From: Chloroflexota bacterium
GTDB taxonomy: Bacteria; Chloroflexota; Dehalococcoidia; UBA6926
Reading direction: 5' to 3'
Length of the DNA stretch: 42,630 nucleotides
Assembly: GCA_026713485.1 (NCBI GenBank)
Contig: JAPOOK010000015.1
Coordinates: 1-42,630, forward strand
The notes under the pieces were generated by a model that saw only the letters and a list, made by a program, of their open reading frames with translations, ran no database searches and had not been told where the DNA came from. Positions 1-7,090 of this stretch are shown piece after piece (within the stretch, counting starts at the first letter, position 1; each line of letters opens with the position of its first letter). The position numbers were made by a program, and so were the translations under genes.

Positions 1-440
1 CGCGGCACGATGAAGACCAGCAGGCCGCTCTCGGCCAGGTAGCGCGTGCAGTGCGTCAGGAAGGCGTGTTCCGTCCGCTTGTCCTCCGCGTCATGATCGT
101 AGGGTGGGTTCAAGAGGAGCAGGCCGAAGGCCCCGTTCGCAATCGACGTGGCGAACAGGTCCGAGGCCAGTGTCCGGTGGAGCCGCTTCTCGGCCTCCTC
201 CGCCCGGTCCCGGTGCAGCTCCACGCCGTAGGTCTCGATGGTCATCGAGTTGGGCCGGTCGAGGTTCTCGGCCAGCCTCTGGAGCGCGTCCCCGCCCCCG
301 CAGCAGGGGTCGAGGATGCGGATGGTCTCCCGGTCCCGGTGGTAGTAGCCGGAGGGGGTGTGAATCAGTTCCGCGAGCAGGTCTATCACCCGCTCCGGCG
401 TGGGGTAAAATCCCCCTTTCGCCTGGGCAGCTAGTCTCAT
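1..440 (-). CDS. DUF6094-type SAM-dependent DNA methyltransferase, N-terminal part
   Basis: Partial gene on the minus strand; its 3' end lies beyond the window edge, so only about 146 residues are visible. It starts at ATG 440-438 behind a good Shine-Dalgarno (AAAGGAG). The protein opens MRLAAQAKGGFYPTP, then shows a SAM-binding motif DPCCGGGDAL (about residues 47-56) and the catalytic NPPYDHD motif (about residue 115) of amino-methyltransferases that modify adenine or cytosine. This order matches the DUF6094 family as I know it, common on integrative elements and often linked to helicase or restriction-like genes. It follows a 73-residue gene by 19 bases and is probably co-transcribed with it. 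The likely role is DNA modification for the island, perhaps anti-restriction; the target base cannot be told from sequence. Confidence 0.8.
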   Translation of the reverse strand, partial: MRLAAQAKGGFYPTPERVIDLLAELIHTPSGYYHRDRETIRILDPCCGGGDALQRLAENLDRPNSMTIETYGVELHRDRAEEAEKRLHRTLASDLFATSIANGAFGLLLLNPPYDHDAEDKRTEHAFLTHCTRYLAESGLLVFIVP

Positions 441-459
441 GTCGTGTCTCCTTTCTTGC

Positions 460-681
460 TTACTCTTCTGTCCGCTGGCGCCGCACCCAGACGGACTGGG
501 CCTTGCGCTCGCGTGTCTCGAAGTCCCACTCGTAGGTGCGGCCGTCGAATGTGTCTCGAAGTGCGCCGTCCACGATGGCCGAAACGTGCTTGGTGGTGCC
601 GACGACGCAGTCGCCGTATCGGTGGTGCGCCTCGGTAAAGGTGGGCCGCTCTCCCGCCGGCAATGAGGGACGCGCTGACAT
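460..681 (-). CDS. small conserved hypothetical protein beside the DUF6094 gene
   Basis: A 73-residue frame with ATG at 681-679 and TAA at 460-462, only 19 bases before the DUF6094 methyltransferase and on the same strand. The core reads GDCVVGTTKHVSAIVDG and then RTYEWDFETRERKAQSVW. It looks like a real small folded protein rather than noise: mixed composition, no low complexity and an aromatic-rich C-terminus. I do not recognise a named family. I see no good ribosome binding site before the ATG, and the start lies at the junction with the unrelated rightward fragment at 663-1112, so the 5' end may have been altered by recombination. Function unknown; context suggests an island accessory protein expressed with the methyltransferase. 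Confidence 0.55.
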   Translation of the reverse strand: MSARPSLPAGERPTFTEAHHRYGDCVVGTTKHVSAIVDGALRDTFDGRTYEWDFETRERKAQSVWVRRQRTEE

Positions 682-1112
682 TGGCGGCTAAGGTCTCGCA
701 TGACATCATCATCGATACACCATCAGACATGCGAAACGTGACGGAATGGGCGAAGCAGCAGGCGTGCTGGAACAGAGTGTCCGAAGCACCTCTGGACCTA
801 CCTTCGGCCTTTGAGGGGGAACTCCAGAGCCAAAGCGACGTTGCGGAGGCGCAGAAGGAAGCCGTTAGAGATCAGCAAGTGCTCAACGGGATTGAGGCAC
901 AGACCGCCGTGGTGAATGCCGGTTCAGAATTTTGGAAAGGGGTATATGAATGGGGAGACGCGCGGCGGTTGATCTCTCCGGATGAAAAGGGGATGTTGAC
1001 CGTGGCGATGCTGATTCCAAGCAAAGTTCCGTCTGAGAAGCAAAGCCAGCGATTGCTTGAAACCCTAAGTCGCCTCCAGGAGGAAGGATGCCCTGAGAAC
1101 CTAGGAGGCTAG
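663..1112 (+). pseudogene. C-terminal fragment of a larger protein, possibly AIPR-like
   Basis: An open frame of 149 residues with no convincing ribosome binding site. It overlaps the start of the divergent small gene by 19 bases. From about residue 22 it looks like the tail of a bigger protein: MRNVTEWAKQQACWNRV, then a helical stretch with SEFWKGVYEWGDA, then PSEKQSQRLLETLSRLQEEG at the C-terminus. Such tails occur in large restriction- and phage-defence-associated proteins; AIPR (abortive infection phage resistance) is my best guess from memory and needs a profile search. The first 20 or so residues look unrelated, as expected for a frame entered at a recombination junction. I treat it as a 5'-truncated remnant. 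A short independent gene is the alternative. Confidence 0.4.
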
Positions 1113-1138
1113 ACTGCAAGTCCAAGTGCGGGCTTAGG

Positions 1139-1879
1139 ATGCAGAAAGGGGATAGAACCGAAACGCTCATGAGGCCATTGGATCACTACAGCGACCTGCC
1201 CACGAAGGGTGGTTGTGCCTATTGTGGGGTAAGTCTGGGACGCGAGAATGCAACGGTGGATCACGTTCCAACGAAGGCCTTGCTAGACGGGTCGAACACG
1301 AAGGATCCACCGACCGTACCTGCCTGTCTGGACTGTAATTCCAGCTTTGCAAGGGATGAAGAGTACTCAGTCGCCTTCCTCGCATCGGTCATTGGCGGGA
1401 CAACGAAACCTGATCAGGGTCAGTTTCCTGCAGCCGCAAGAATTCTCGGCTATAGCAGAGGCCTGCGACAGAGGATTGAACAGTCCAAGCGAACTCAAGC
1501 CAGCCTTTGGGGGCAACCCAAAGCCTCTTGGTTACCAGAAATCGACCGGATAGAGAGGGTTGTTGTAAAGAATGCCCGCGGCCATGCATTTTTGGCACTT
1601 GGGCACCCCTTCTTGGAAACTCCTAGCTCGACGACAATTGTGCCGCTCTTGGTTATGCACTCCGAACGGAGGAGGGAATTCGAGGAAGGGTTCCTTGGTG
1701 TTTCCGCATGGCCAGAAGTTGGCAGCCGCCTGATGCAACGCATTGCACTGAGCGACTTCGGTTCCGCCGGATGGATTGAAGTGCAGCCGGACATTTACCG
1801 ATATGTGGTTGATGAGTTCGGGAATGTGAGAATGGTGCTACATGAATACCTTGCCATCGAAGTTATTTGGGAGACATGA
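1139..1879 (+). CDS. HNH-type zinc-binding protein, putative nuclease
   Basis: 246 residues. Near the N-terminus is a compact treble-clef pattern: CAYC (about residues 22-25), then DHVPTKAL (about 42-49), then CLDCN (about 63-67) followed by an acidic DEEY. This Cys2...DH...Cys2-N layout is typical of HNH endonuclease-like proteins; the histidine in DHVP would be the catalytic or metal-binding residue. The rest (about 80-246) has no motif I recognise. The gene sits 26 bases after the truncated fragment and ahead of the TIR/RipA pair. Its codon use is more AT-rich than the chromosomal genes to the right, consistent with transfer. ATG 1169 is an alternative start; neither start has a strong ribosome binding site. 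Likely role: DNA cleavage in defence or element biology, inferred from the motif only. Confidence 0.65.
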   Translation: MQKGDRTETLMRPLDHYSDLPTKGGCAYCGVSLGRENATVDHVPTKALLDGSNTKDPPTVPACLDCNSSFARDEEYSVAFLASVIGGTTKPDQGQFPAAARILGYSRGLRQRIEQSKRTQASLWGQPKASWLPEIDRIERVVVKNARGHAFLALGHPFLETPSSTTIVPLLVMHSERRREFEEGFLGVSAWPEVGSRLMQRIALSDFGSAGWIEVQPDIYRYVVDEFGNVRMVLHEYLAIEVIWET

Positions 1880-1919
1880 TGGTCGGCAATCTTCGGCTTG
1901 GCTCTGATGTGCTTCAACG

Positions 1920-1951
1920 ATTCTTCTCGAATGTCCATGATTCGAAAGAAT
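1920..1951. promoter_or_regulatory. imperfect inverted repeat upstream of the TIR/RipA pair
   Basis: ATTCTTCTCGAAT at 1920-1932 faces ATTCGAAAGAAT at 1940-1951 across a 7-base loop; the arms match apart from one extra base on the left. It lies 41 bases after the HNH stop and 36 bases before the TIR start, in the only sizeable gap between these genes. It could be an operator for the TIR/RipA pair or a weak hairpin ending the HNH transcript. No T-run follows it on the plus strand, which argues against an intrinsic terminator. Confidence 0.35.
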
Positions 1952-1986
1952 TGGCATAGAACAGGCAAAGGAAACTACGAACAGAC

Positions 1987-2400
1987 ATGAAGACCTACAA
2001 TCTATTTGTTAGCCACTCTTGGGCCTATGGAAATCAATACGACCGACTGGTGACCCTCTTAAGTGCCCGACCGTACTTTCGTTTCAGGAATCATTCGGTT
2101 CCTCGTTATGATCCCATTCACTTGACTCGTTCCGACGTAAGGTTGCGCCGGGCAATTAGAGAGAGGATGGCAGGCTGTCATGCTGTTCTGATTTTGGCTG
2201 GAGTTTATTCCACTTACAGCAAATGGATAAACATAGAGATCAGACTTGCCCTCACCGGCTTCTCGCAGCCAAAACCGATCATCGCAATCGCTCCTTGGGG
2301 CAGTCGCCGGACCTCTAGTTTCGTGAAGCTTGTCGCCAATGAAGTTGTCGGATGGAACACGGAGAGCGTAGTCAGGGCAATCAGAAATCATGCCTTATGA
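1987..2400 (+). CDS. TIR-like (ThsB / MTH538 type) domain protein
   Basis: 137 residues made almost entirely of one TIR-like domain. It opens KTYNLFVSHSWAYG, the FxSHSW form of the first TIR strand, then SVPRYDPIH, a central AVLILAGVYS strand, and SKWINIEIRLAL, where Glu84 two residues after WIN sits at the position of the NAD-cleaving glutamate in this family. The protein ends with PIIAIAPWGS and a short helix. Relatives act in Thoeris and related defences, where TIR proteins make or consume NAD-derived signals after phage sensing. The stop TGA (2398-2400) overlaps the ATG of the next gene, a RipA-like membrane protein, in the four bases ATGA, so the two are almost surely translationally coupled. 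No Shine-Dalgarno is obvious, so the start rests on the SHS motif position. Confidence 0.85.
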   Translation: MKTYNLFVSHSWAYGNQYDRLVTLLSARPYFRFRNHSVPRYDPIHLTRSDVRLRRAIRERMAGCHAVLILAGVYSTYSKWINIEIRLALTGFSQPKPIIAIAPWGSRRTSSFVKLVANEVVGWNTESVVRAIRNHAL

Positions 2401-2849
2401 GTATGGATGACCAGGACCGCCTGCTTGACATCTACAAGCTTCACGCTGAGCTGGCGGATCGCGTCAGCCAGCGGCGAGAAGGGGCGAACAGGTTACACGT
2501 TGGCTTGTACGTGGCGCTATTTGCTCTTTTGGCCGGTTTCCTGAGATTCGGCTTCGGCGAAGCACCGGAGTGCTTGATCCTCGGTGTGATTGGGGTCGTA
2601 GGGGCACTCTTGTCAGCCTCGTGGTACTTGATCATCAGGTCTTACAGGCAGTTGAATAGCGAGAAGTTCCGTGTCCTGCACGAACTGGAGGAGCGATTAC
2701 CATTCCAATTCTTTAAGTCCGAGTGGGACCCTCAGCTGACGGGCGGTAAAAGTAACAAGTACTTGCGCCTAACCCATGTGGAGACCGCGCTCCCCATTAT
2801 CTTTGGAATTCTGTTCATCAGCCTAGTCGCTTACGCGCTATTTCAGTGA
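2397..2849 (+). CDS. RipA-like small octameric-type membrane protein, partner of the TIR gene
   Basis: About 150 residues from ATG 2397, which overlaps the TIR stop by four bases; a longer frame from 2352 is open but would run inside the TIR gene. The order is a cytoplasmic helix (DRLLDIYKLHAELADRVSQR), a first membrane segment (LHVGLYVALFALLAGFL), a second (LILGVIGVVGALLSASWYL), an ordered cytoplasmic stretch with SYRQLNSEKF and HELEERLPFQFF, and a third membrane segment at the C-terminus. This matches, from memory, proteins annotated as RipA family octameric membrane proteins. Tight coupling to a TIR gene suggests a two-part defence module in which the TIR product gates or inserts the membrane protein and damages the membrane. 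The mechanism is inference; topology and coupling are seen directly. Confidence 0.75.
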   Translation: MSMDDQDRLLDIYKLHAELADRVSQRREGANRLHVGLYVALFALLAGFLRFGFGEAPECLILGVIGVVGALLSASWYLIIRSYRQLNSEKFRVLHELEERLPFQFFKSEWDPQLTGGKSNKYLRLTHVETALPIIFGILFISLVAYALFQ

Positions 2850-2897
2850 TTTGGTAACACGCGTTCAGAGTGCGCACGGATCAAGGAGCCCGGGTCC

Positions 2898-3272
2898 TTA
2901 CGAATCGTCCAGGGCCCTGTTGATTGTCGTCCACCTCCACGGAATTGGATCATCCAAGTGCGGAACTCCCGTGTAAGTTCTGCCGTGAGGGCGTACTTGG
3001 ATGATCGGCTTCCCAAGCTGTTGGGCAATATCAGTCTCAGTCAAGACTCCCGGAGCATTTTGTGTGTCCTGTCCTACCAAGACAATCACAACGTCACTGC
3101 CTCTGATCGCAGCCCGTGCCTTGGCCTTCCATTCGGCTGTCTCATAGGCCCTATTCAGTGAGGAGTTAACCACGCGGTGGGTTGACTCCTCCTCTGCTTG
3201 TTTGAAGAAATTGTTCTTTAGGTCGTTGTCCCGATCGTACTCGAAGCTAACGAATATGCGGCGTGTTGGCAT
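2898..3272 (-). CDS. second TIR-like domain protein, convergent to the RipA-like gene
   Basis: 124 residues from ATG 3272-3270, chosen because GGAGGA lies just upstream and the TIR fold starts at once with RRIFVSFEYDRDNDLKN. It continues with an AYETAEWKAKARAAIRGS segment, the core strand DVVIVLVGQDTQNAPG, then LTETDIAQQLGKPIIQV. This is the FVSFxYDxD variant of the MTH538/ThsB TIR-like family, different from the SHSW variant in the first TIR gene. The two glutamates around LTETD mark where a catalytic acid would be, though which one acts is unclear. It is transcribed toward the TIR/RipA pair, with stops 48 bases apart, so the three may form one functional cluster with two sensors or two effectors. 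It could also be a free-standing defence gene. Confidence 0.75.
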   Translation of the reverse strand: MPTRRIFVSFEYDRDNDLKNNFFKQAEEESTHRVVNSSLNRAYETAEWKAKARAAIRGSDVVIVLVGQDTQNAPGVLTETDIAQQLGKPIIQVRPHGRTYTGVPHLDDPIPWRWTTINRALDDS

Positions 3273-3857
3273 AGGGTCCTCCGCGGGAAGTTGAGCGCGA
3301 TCCAATAGTATGCCAAGCCTTACGTTGAATCTAGCCCCCGACCTTTGCCTCAACGTTCTCACTGCAGACATTCCTCATCACGATCTTTGTGCCATGAGTC
3401 GGTGAGACTTAGCCATCGTTGAGACCTCCACGTGCCTCTGCTCACCTGAGGTGCTCGAACCAGACTGGGGGTCTGTGGCGGCGAGTCTGTGCAAAGGGCA
3501 AACCAGCGGATCAGGCCACAATCGGCGAGTAGCCATGAGCTGAGCTCTACCCAACTTCATCTATTGCCTTGGGGAGTGCTCGTCCTATGTTCGCGGAGAG
3601 AGTAGGGGGAACTCTATCCAGCCGTATCGCTCACCATGGGAACGACCTCTCGCTCCTCTGAGCAATTGCAACGGCCGGCGAAGCCTCGACCCCAAGTTGA
3701 CTTGCGACTGTCCTGCCGCGCAGCCCTCGGACCCAACCAGACACATTTGCCATCGAGCTGTTTCTCGAACCATCGCGCGGAAATCCCCGCCTAGCACAAA
3801 ACGCCTGTTCTGACAATGGCCTGCAGGCCATTACCAACCCTGCTTTCGATCCGGAGA
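3273..3857. other. gene-free stretch
   Basis: About 585 bases between the second TIR gene and the replication-relaxation-like gene. Short open frames exist on both strands, but none has a ribosome binding site, a recognisable motif or a plausible composition. I see no tRNA fold and no obvious repeat. It probably carries the promoters of the two flanking genes and may hold decayed sequence. Confidence 0.4.
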
Positions 3858-3885
3858 ATCGTGGGGGCGAGTATCACCCCACGAT
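3858..3885. promoter_or_regulatory. perfect 9-bp inverted repeat over the start codon of the next gene
   Basis: ATCGTGGGG at 3858-3866 pairs exactly with CCCCACGAT at 3877-3885, with a 10-base spacer. The right arm includes the first two bases of the ATG at 3884. On DNA it could be an operator for a dimeric autorepressor, fitting the winged-helix protein encoded downstream. On RNA the stem would hide the start codon. No Shine-Dalgarno is visible before this ATG. Confidence 0.5.
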
Positions 3886-5893
3886 GGTGCGGAGATCAGG
3901 AAGCAATATCCGGTTGAGTAAGAGCAGTCGCGTTTCTCTAGAGCTACAGCGAGCCGTCCGGCTGTATGTGGACGCCTACGTACTGAGGCACGGTCGGGTG
4001 CGTGCGGCTATGCATCTCGATGTTTCGCGACACACGTTGTGGCGGTTCCTGGACCGGCGACGCGCCGGTCGGGCCGTGGAACAGACGGTCATCGCCAAGT
4101 TCGGCGCGGATCCTGCGCGCATCGACGAGGCGCGCTACGCTGTGCTCGCGGAACCGACGGATTCGTTTGATCCGCGACAACCGGAGGGCATTTCACGCCC
4201 TCTCCGGCAAACGCTGCTGATGATCTGCCGAACGCCGCTCATCACCGTCGAGAACCTATCCGAGTTGCGCGGTGTTGCGCAGTCCACGCTGCGCGACCGC
4301 CTGCGGACACTCAAGTCGTATGGCTATGCGGCATCGGTGCAGCACCGACTGCGGCAGTTCGGCCCGCGGCCTCAGCTCCGCTGGTACCCGACGCAGGAGG
4401 GGATCCGCGAGGCTGTCGGCGACGGCAAGTTGGCCACATTCCTACGGGCCCGACCGGTGTCGCGCCAATGGTTTCAACTACTTGCGGAGCGGCTGGACAG
4501 CATCGCCGTCATCTACCGCATCGCCGCAAAAGTCGCCATCGCGGACGCACACCTGGCATCAGTGAGGGTCGATCACTATCGCAGCGGGCCTTACGATGCC
4601 CTGTTCACCATGCCCGACGGCCGTTCGCTCGGCATCATTCGGCAAGGGCCGATGCTGCCTACCGCCAATCTCCGTTACCGCTTCAGGAGTTTGGAGCGGC
4701 TGACCTACTTCCAGAGGCCGAAAACCACCCTCGTTGTCACATCATCCGACCAAGCAACGCGCCGGGCGTTGAGGCTGATGTCGCTCGGCTATGAAGACAC
4801 CTTCGCCGCCACGGAGTCTAGGATCCTCAGCAACAGCACCACAGCCAAGGTCTGGCAGCAAGGCGGCGTCCTCGACTTCAGGGAGCAGCTCTCGACGATT
4901 GCCCCGCACGCCAGCCTCGACGACATCCTTGACACGCTGGACACGTTCATCAGAGACCCCGAGGAGAACAATCGAATTCCGGCGTTTCCGATCCCCGACT
5001 TAATCTACGACCACAGGGTTGTCGCCACAATGCCGGCCCCTGAGAAGCAGCTTGTGTCCTCGCTGTCAGTCACGTTGCCCCGCGCGGAGAAGGATGTGCT
5101 CGATGTCCTCGCGGATTGGCCCCTGTCCACTACCGACCAACTTGCCAGCCTGTTGGGCGGCGTCACCAAGCGTCGTGTCAATCAACTCCTGCATTCGCTG
5201 AAGAGGCAATTCCTCATCCACACCGATGAGTTTGGCCACGTCCTCAGCGAGAAGGCCCTCACATACCTTTCGCGCAGGGATCGCGCCGCCGTCGGCCAGA
5301 CCCTTGACCGCTGGAGCGCGGAACCTTTCCCGGACGGTAATACGACCAGTATCCCCTACCTTGGCACTGCCCTACGCACGATGGAAGCCCAGCCTGACCA
5401 TCACGCCGGCATCACCGACTTCATCGCTAGACTGAACGCCAAGGCTAGGCTGTCACGCGATTACGACGTTCGCTTTCTGCTGCCCACGGCCCGCAGCCAG
5501 ATCACTTACTCGTACGACGACAGGAATTACGTCCTGATGCCCGATGCATCGTTCCAGCTTACGTTCAAGGGTGACTGGCACACGTACTTCCTTGAGTTCG
5601 AGCGCCGCGCCACAACCCTCAAGCGCGTCACCGAGCGGCTCCAGTCCTACATTCGGTACTTCAACAGCGACTATGCCCGCAGGGATCATGGGGGGCGATG
5701 GCCACGGGTGCTCTTCGTCTTCGAGTCGGAAGCCAGCGAATCCAACTTCATGCTTGCGACGAGGAAGGTTTCCTGGGCCCCGTTCTTCAGCACAACAACC
5801 GAGATTCTCGCTAAACGCGGACCTCTCGCCTCGATATGGAGACATGCCAGCCAGCCACCGATTGTGAGACAGCATGTTGCCCACTACAGATAG
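3884..5893 (+). CDS. replication-relaxation-like winged-helix protein
   Basis: 669 residues. After a basic N-terminal helix-turn-helix-like segment (AAMHLDVSRHTLWRFLDRRR) comes a first winged helix (about 105-170: TPLITVENLSELRGVAQSTL, RLRTLKSYGYA, then a QLRWYPTQEG wing). A central region (about 200-350) contains SVRVDHYRSGPYDALFTMPDG, resembling the PDDExK-like core of such proteins. A second winged helix follows at about 395-450, then a C-terminal repeat of the core with LMPDASFQL, YFLEFERRATT and RLQSYIRYF, the region most like Replic_Relax (PF13814). These proteins occur on plasmids and integrative elements and are linked to relaxation or initiation of replication. A degenerate nuclease role is possible. 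The gene is alone on its strand, with a palindrome at its start suggesting autoregulation. Confidence 0.65.
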   Translation: MVRRSGSNIRLSKSSRVSLELQRAVRLYVDAYVLRHGRVRAAMHLDVSRHTLWRFLDRRRAGRAVEQTVIAKFGADPARIDEARYAVLAEPTDSFDPRQPEGISRPLRQTLLMICRTPLITVENLSELRGVAQSTLRDRLRTLKSYGYAASVQHRLRQFGPRPQLRWYPTQEGIREAVGDGKLATFLRARPVSRQWFQLLAERLDSIAVIYRIAAKVAIADAHLASVRVDHYRSGPYDALFTMPDGRSLGIIRQGPMLPTANLRYRFRSLERLTYFQRPKTTLVVTSSDQATRRALRLMSLGYEDTFAATESRILSNSTTAKVWQQGGVLDFREQLSTIAPHASLDDILDTLDTFIRDPEENNRIPAFPIPDLIYDHRVVATMPAPEKQLVSSLSVTLPRAEKDVLDVLADWPLSTTDQLASLLGGVTKRRVNQLLHSLKRQFLIHTDEFGHVLSEKALTYLSRRDRAAVGQTLDRWSAEPFPDGNTTSIPYLGTALRTMEAQPDHHAGITDFIARLNAKARLSRDYDVRFLLPTARSQITYSYDDRNYVLMPDASFQLTFKGDWHTYFLEFERRATTLKRVTERLQSYIRYFNSDYARRDHGGRWPRVLFVFESEASESNFMLATRKVSWAPFFSTTTEILAKRGPLASIWRHASQPPIVRQHVAHYR

Positions 5894-6329
5894 AACGTTT
5901 GCACTTGCCCACCTCGTTTCCAGCATTTCCCAGAGACCACGGCCCGGCATATCTGCCGCGCCTCGTTTATCCCTGTCTGACCTGAACAGGTTCGACGGTG
6001 CTAACTCGGTGCAAAGGAGTGCAAAGCCAAAACTGATTCCGTCCGATGCGGAGAGGACACGAATATGTGCCGTGAGGACGGTCTTTCGGAGCACTTTCCT
6101 ATCTGGGCGAGGAGCAGGACCGGATCATCCAGACGGTGCAACTCTACCGCGAGAACGGCCATCGTGGACGAGATGCCTCCCGGTTGGGGCCAAAGCAGCG
6201 ATGTTGACATTTTTGCAACTTTTGAATCTGGCACTTGCACCGCCCCAGATACAAACGGCAGTTTTGGCAGCGCCCATTTTCGGTCGGCTCGCGCTTCCCT
6301 GAGATGGAATAGGCGGCATAGTTTGCGGT
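5894..6329. other. gene-poor spacer with a possible coding remnant
   Basis: 436 bases between the replication-relaxation-like gene and the BECR-like gene. A startless open stretch at 6076-6207 reads, in part, LGEEQDRIIQTVQLYRENGH, protein-like in composition and perhaps the tail of a lost recombinase or transposase. I cannot name it. Long frames on the opposite strand are shadows. No RNA gene or strong terminator is visible. Confidence 0.35.
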
Positions 6330-6647
6330 ATGGTATCGAGTGAGGAAAATGGGCCGAGGCGGTTTGTCGATGAGAGGGAAAATGAGGTCAGGCTGAGCGA
6401 TGAAAGACTCCGGCACATTCTCCGACGGCACCCTGAAATGGCTTACCAAGTGCATCGGTTCGCGGAGACGCTTGCTGAGCCGGACACTATTGCCCTGTCG
6501 CGAACTCGCTCCGCCGTGCGGCTCTGCTATCGCCTGTACCCGGATCTGCGCGGGAGGAATCGCTACGTCTGCATCGTGGTGAAGCAGGAGCGCGGCTACT
6601 CTTGCATCCTCACCGCCTACCTCGACCGGAGAATCAAGGGGAAATGA
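6330..6647 (+). CDS. possible BECR-fold (RelE/EndoU-like) RNase, candidate toxin
   Basis: 105 residues. The pattern is RFVDERENEVRLSDERLRHI, then RHPEMAYQVHRFAETLAEPD, a strand SAVRLCYRLYPDL, and finally RYVCIVVKQERGYSCILTAY with a basic tail. A conserved H-x-x-x-RHP segment followed by LAEPD and two closing beta strands is what I expect of the phage Barnase-EndoU-ColicinE5/D-RelE-like nuclease group or DUF4258-type toxins; the exact family is uncertain. The stop overlaps the start of the DUF2283-HTH gene (ATGA at 6644-6647), giving the two-gene layout of a toxin-antitoxin pair. Candidate catalytic residues are the histidines of RHILRRH and the terminal Arg/Tyr cluster. The start at 6330 lacks a clear ribosome binding site. 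Confidence 0.5.
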   Translation: MVSSEENGPRRFVDERENEVRLSDERLRHILRRHPEMAYQVHRFAETLAEPDTIALSRTRSAVRLCYRLYPDLRGRNRYVCIVVKQERGYSCILTAYLDRRIKGK

Positions 6648-7057
6648 ATATGACGGCCAGAAAGGTCTCGGTCTGGTACGACGACGAGGGCGACATGCTC
6701 GAGGTCTTGTGGGCCTTTCGAGAAGGCTACTTCTCGCCGACGGACGATGAGCGCATCCTCAAGCGGCTCGACGATCGCGGCCAGGTCATCGGATTCCTGA
6801 TCCACGAGGTCAGCACGCTCAAGCACCCGAACCCCATTGAGCTTGACCTGGAAGATGAGGCCCCTGCCGATGACGTGGACAACGTCACCGTCAATCAGGC
6901 AGCCGCCCAGCTCGGTGTTTCCGTCCGCCGAATCCGCCAACTGGCCCGAGACGGCCGCTTCCACGGGGCAGTCAAATCAGGCTCCGAGTGGCTGATTCCC
7001 ACGCCTATCAGTCTGACGCCCGGCAAGCGCGGGCCGGCGGGGGTAGCGGGGCGATAA
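6644..7057 (+). CDS. DUF2283 plus helix-turn-helix protein, probable antitoxin/regulator
   Basis: 137 residues from ATG 6644, which overlaps the previous stop by four bases and has AGGGG a few bases upstream; ATG 6650 in the same frame is an alternative. Residues about 6-70 match the DUF2283 pattern: VSVWYDDEGDMLEVLW, then LKRLDDRGQVIGFLIHEVS. Residues about 85-120 form a MerR/excisionase-type helix-turn-helix: VTVNQAAAQLGVSVRRIRQL, with a wing GAVKSGSEWLIP. DUF2283 proteins commonly pair with small DUF4258-like toxins, so the overlap with the possible RNase gene supports an antitoxin that also binds its own promoter. The fusion of DUF2283 to a DNA-binding domain is a useful oddity. The tail after residue 125 is Gly/Arg-rich and probably disordered. 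Confidence 0.6.
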   Translation: MNMTARKVSVWYDDEGDMLEVLWAFREGYFSPTDDERILKRLDDRGQVIGFLIHEVSTLKHPNPIELDLEDEAPADDVDNVTVNQAAAQLGVSVRRIRQLARDGRFHGAVKSGSEWLIPTPISLTPGKRGPAGVAGR

Positions 7058-7090
7058 CATGCTTCAAAGGACACCATCGTATAAAGGTTG

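Noticed and set aside
51-535. Forward open frames across the left edge
   Set aside because: The minus strand here encodes clear methyltransferase motifs (DPCCGGG, NPPYD), so these are shadows.
5453-6094. 213-codon leftward frame over the end of the replication-relaxation-like gene
   Set aside because: It is antisense to conserved residues of that gene, lacks a ribosome binding site and has no recognisable motif.
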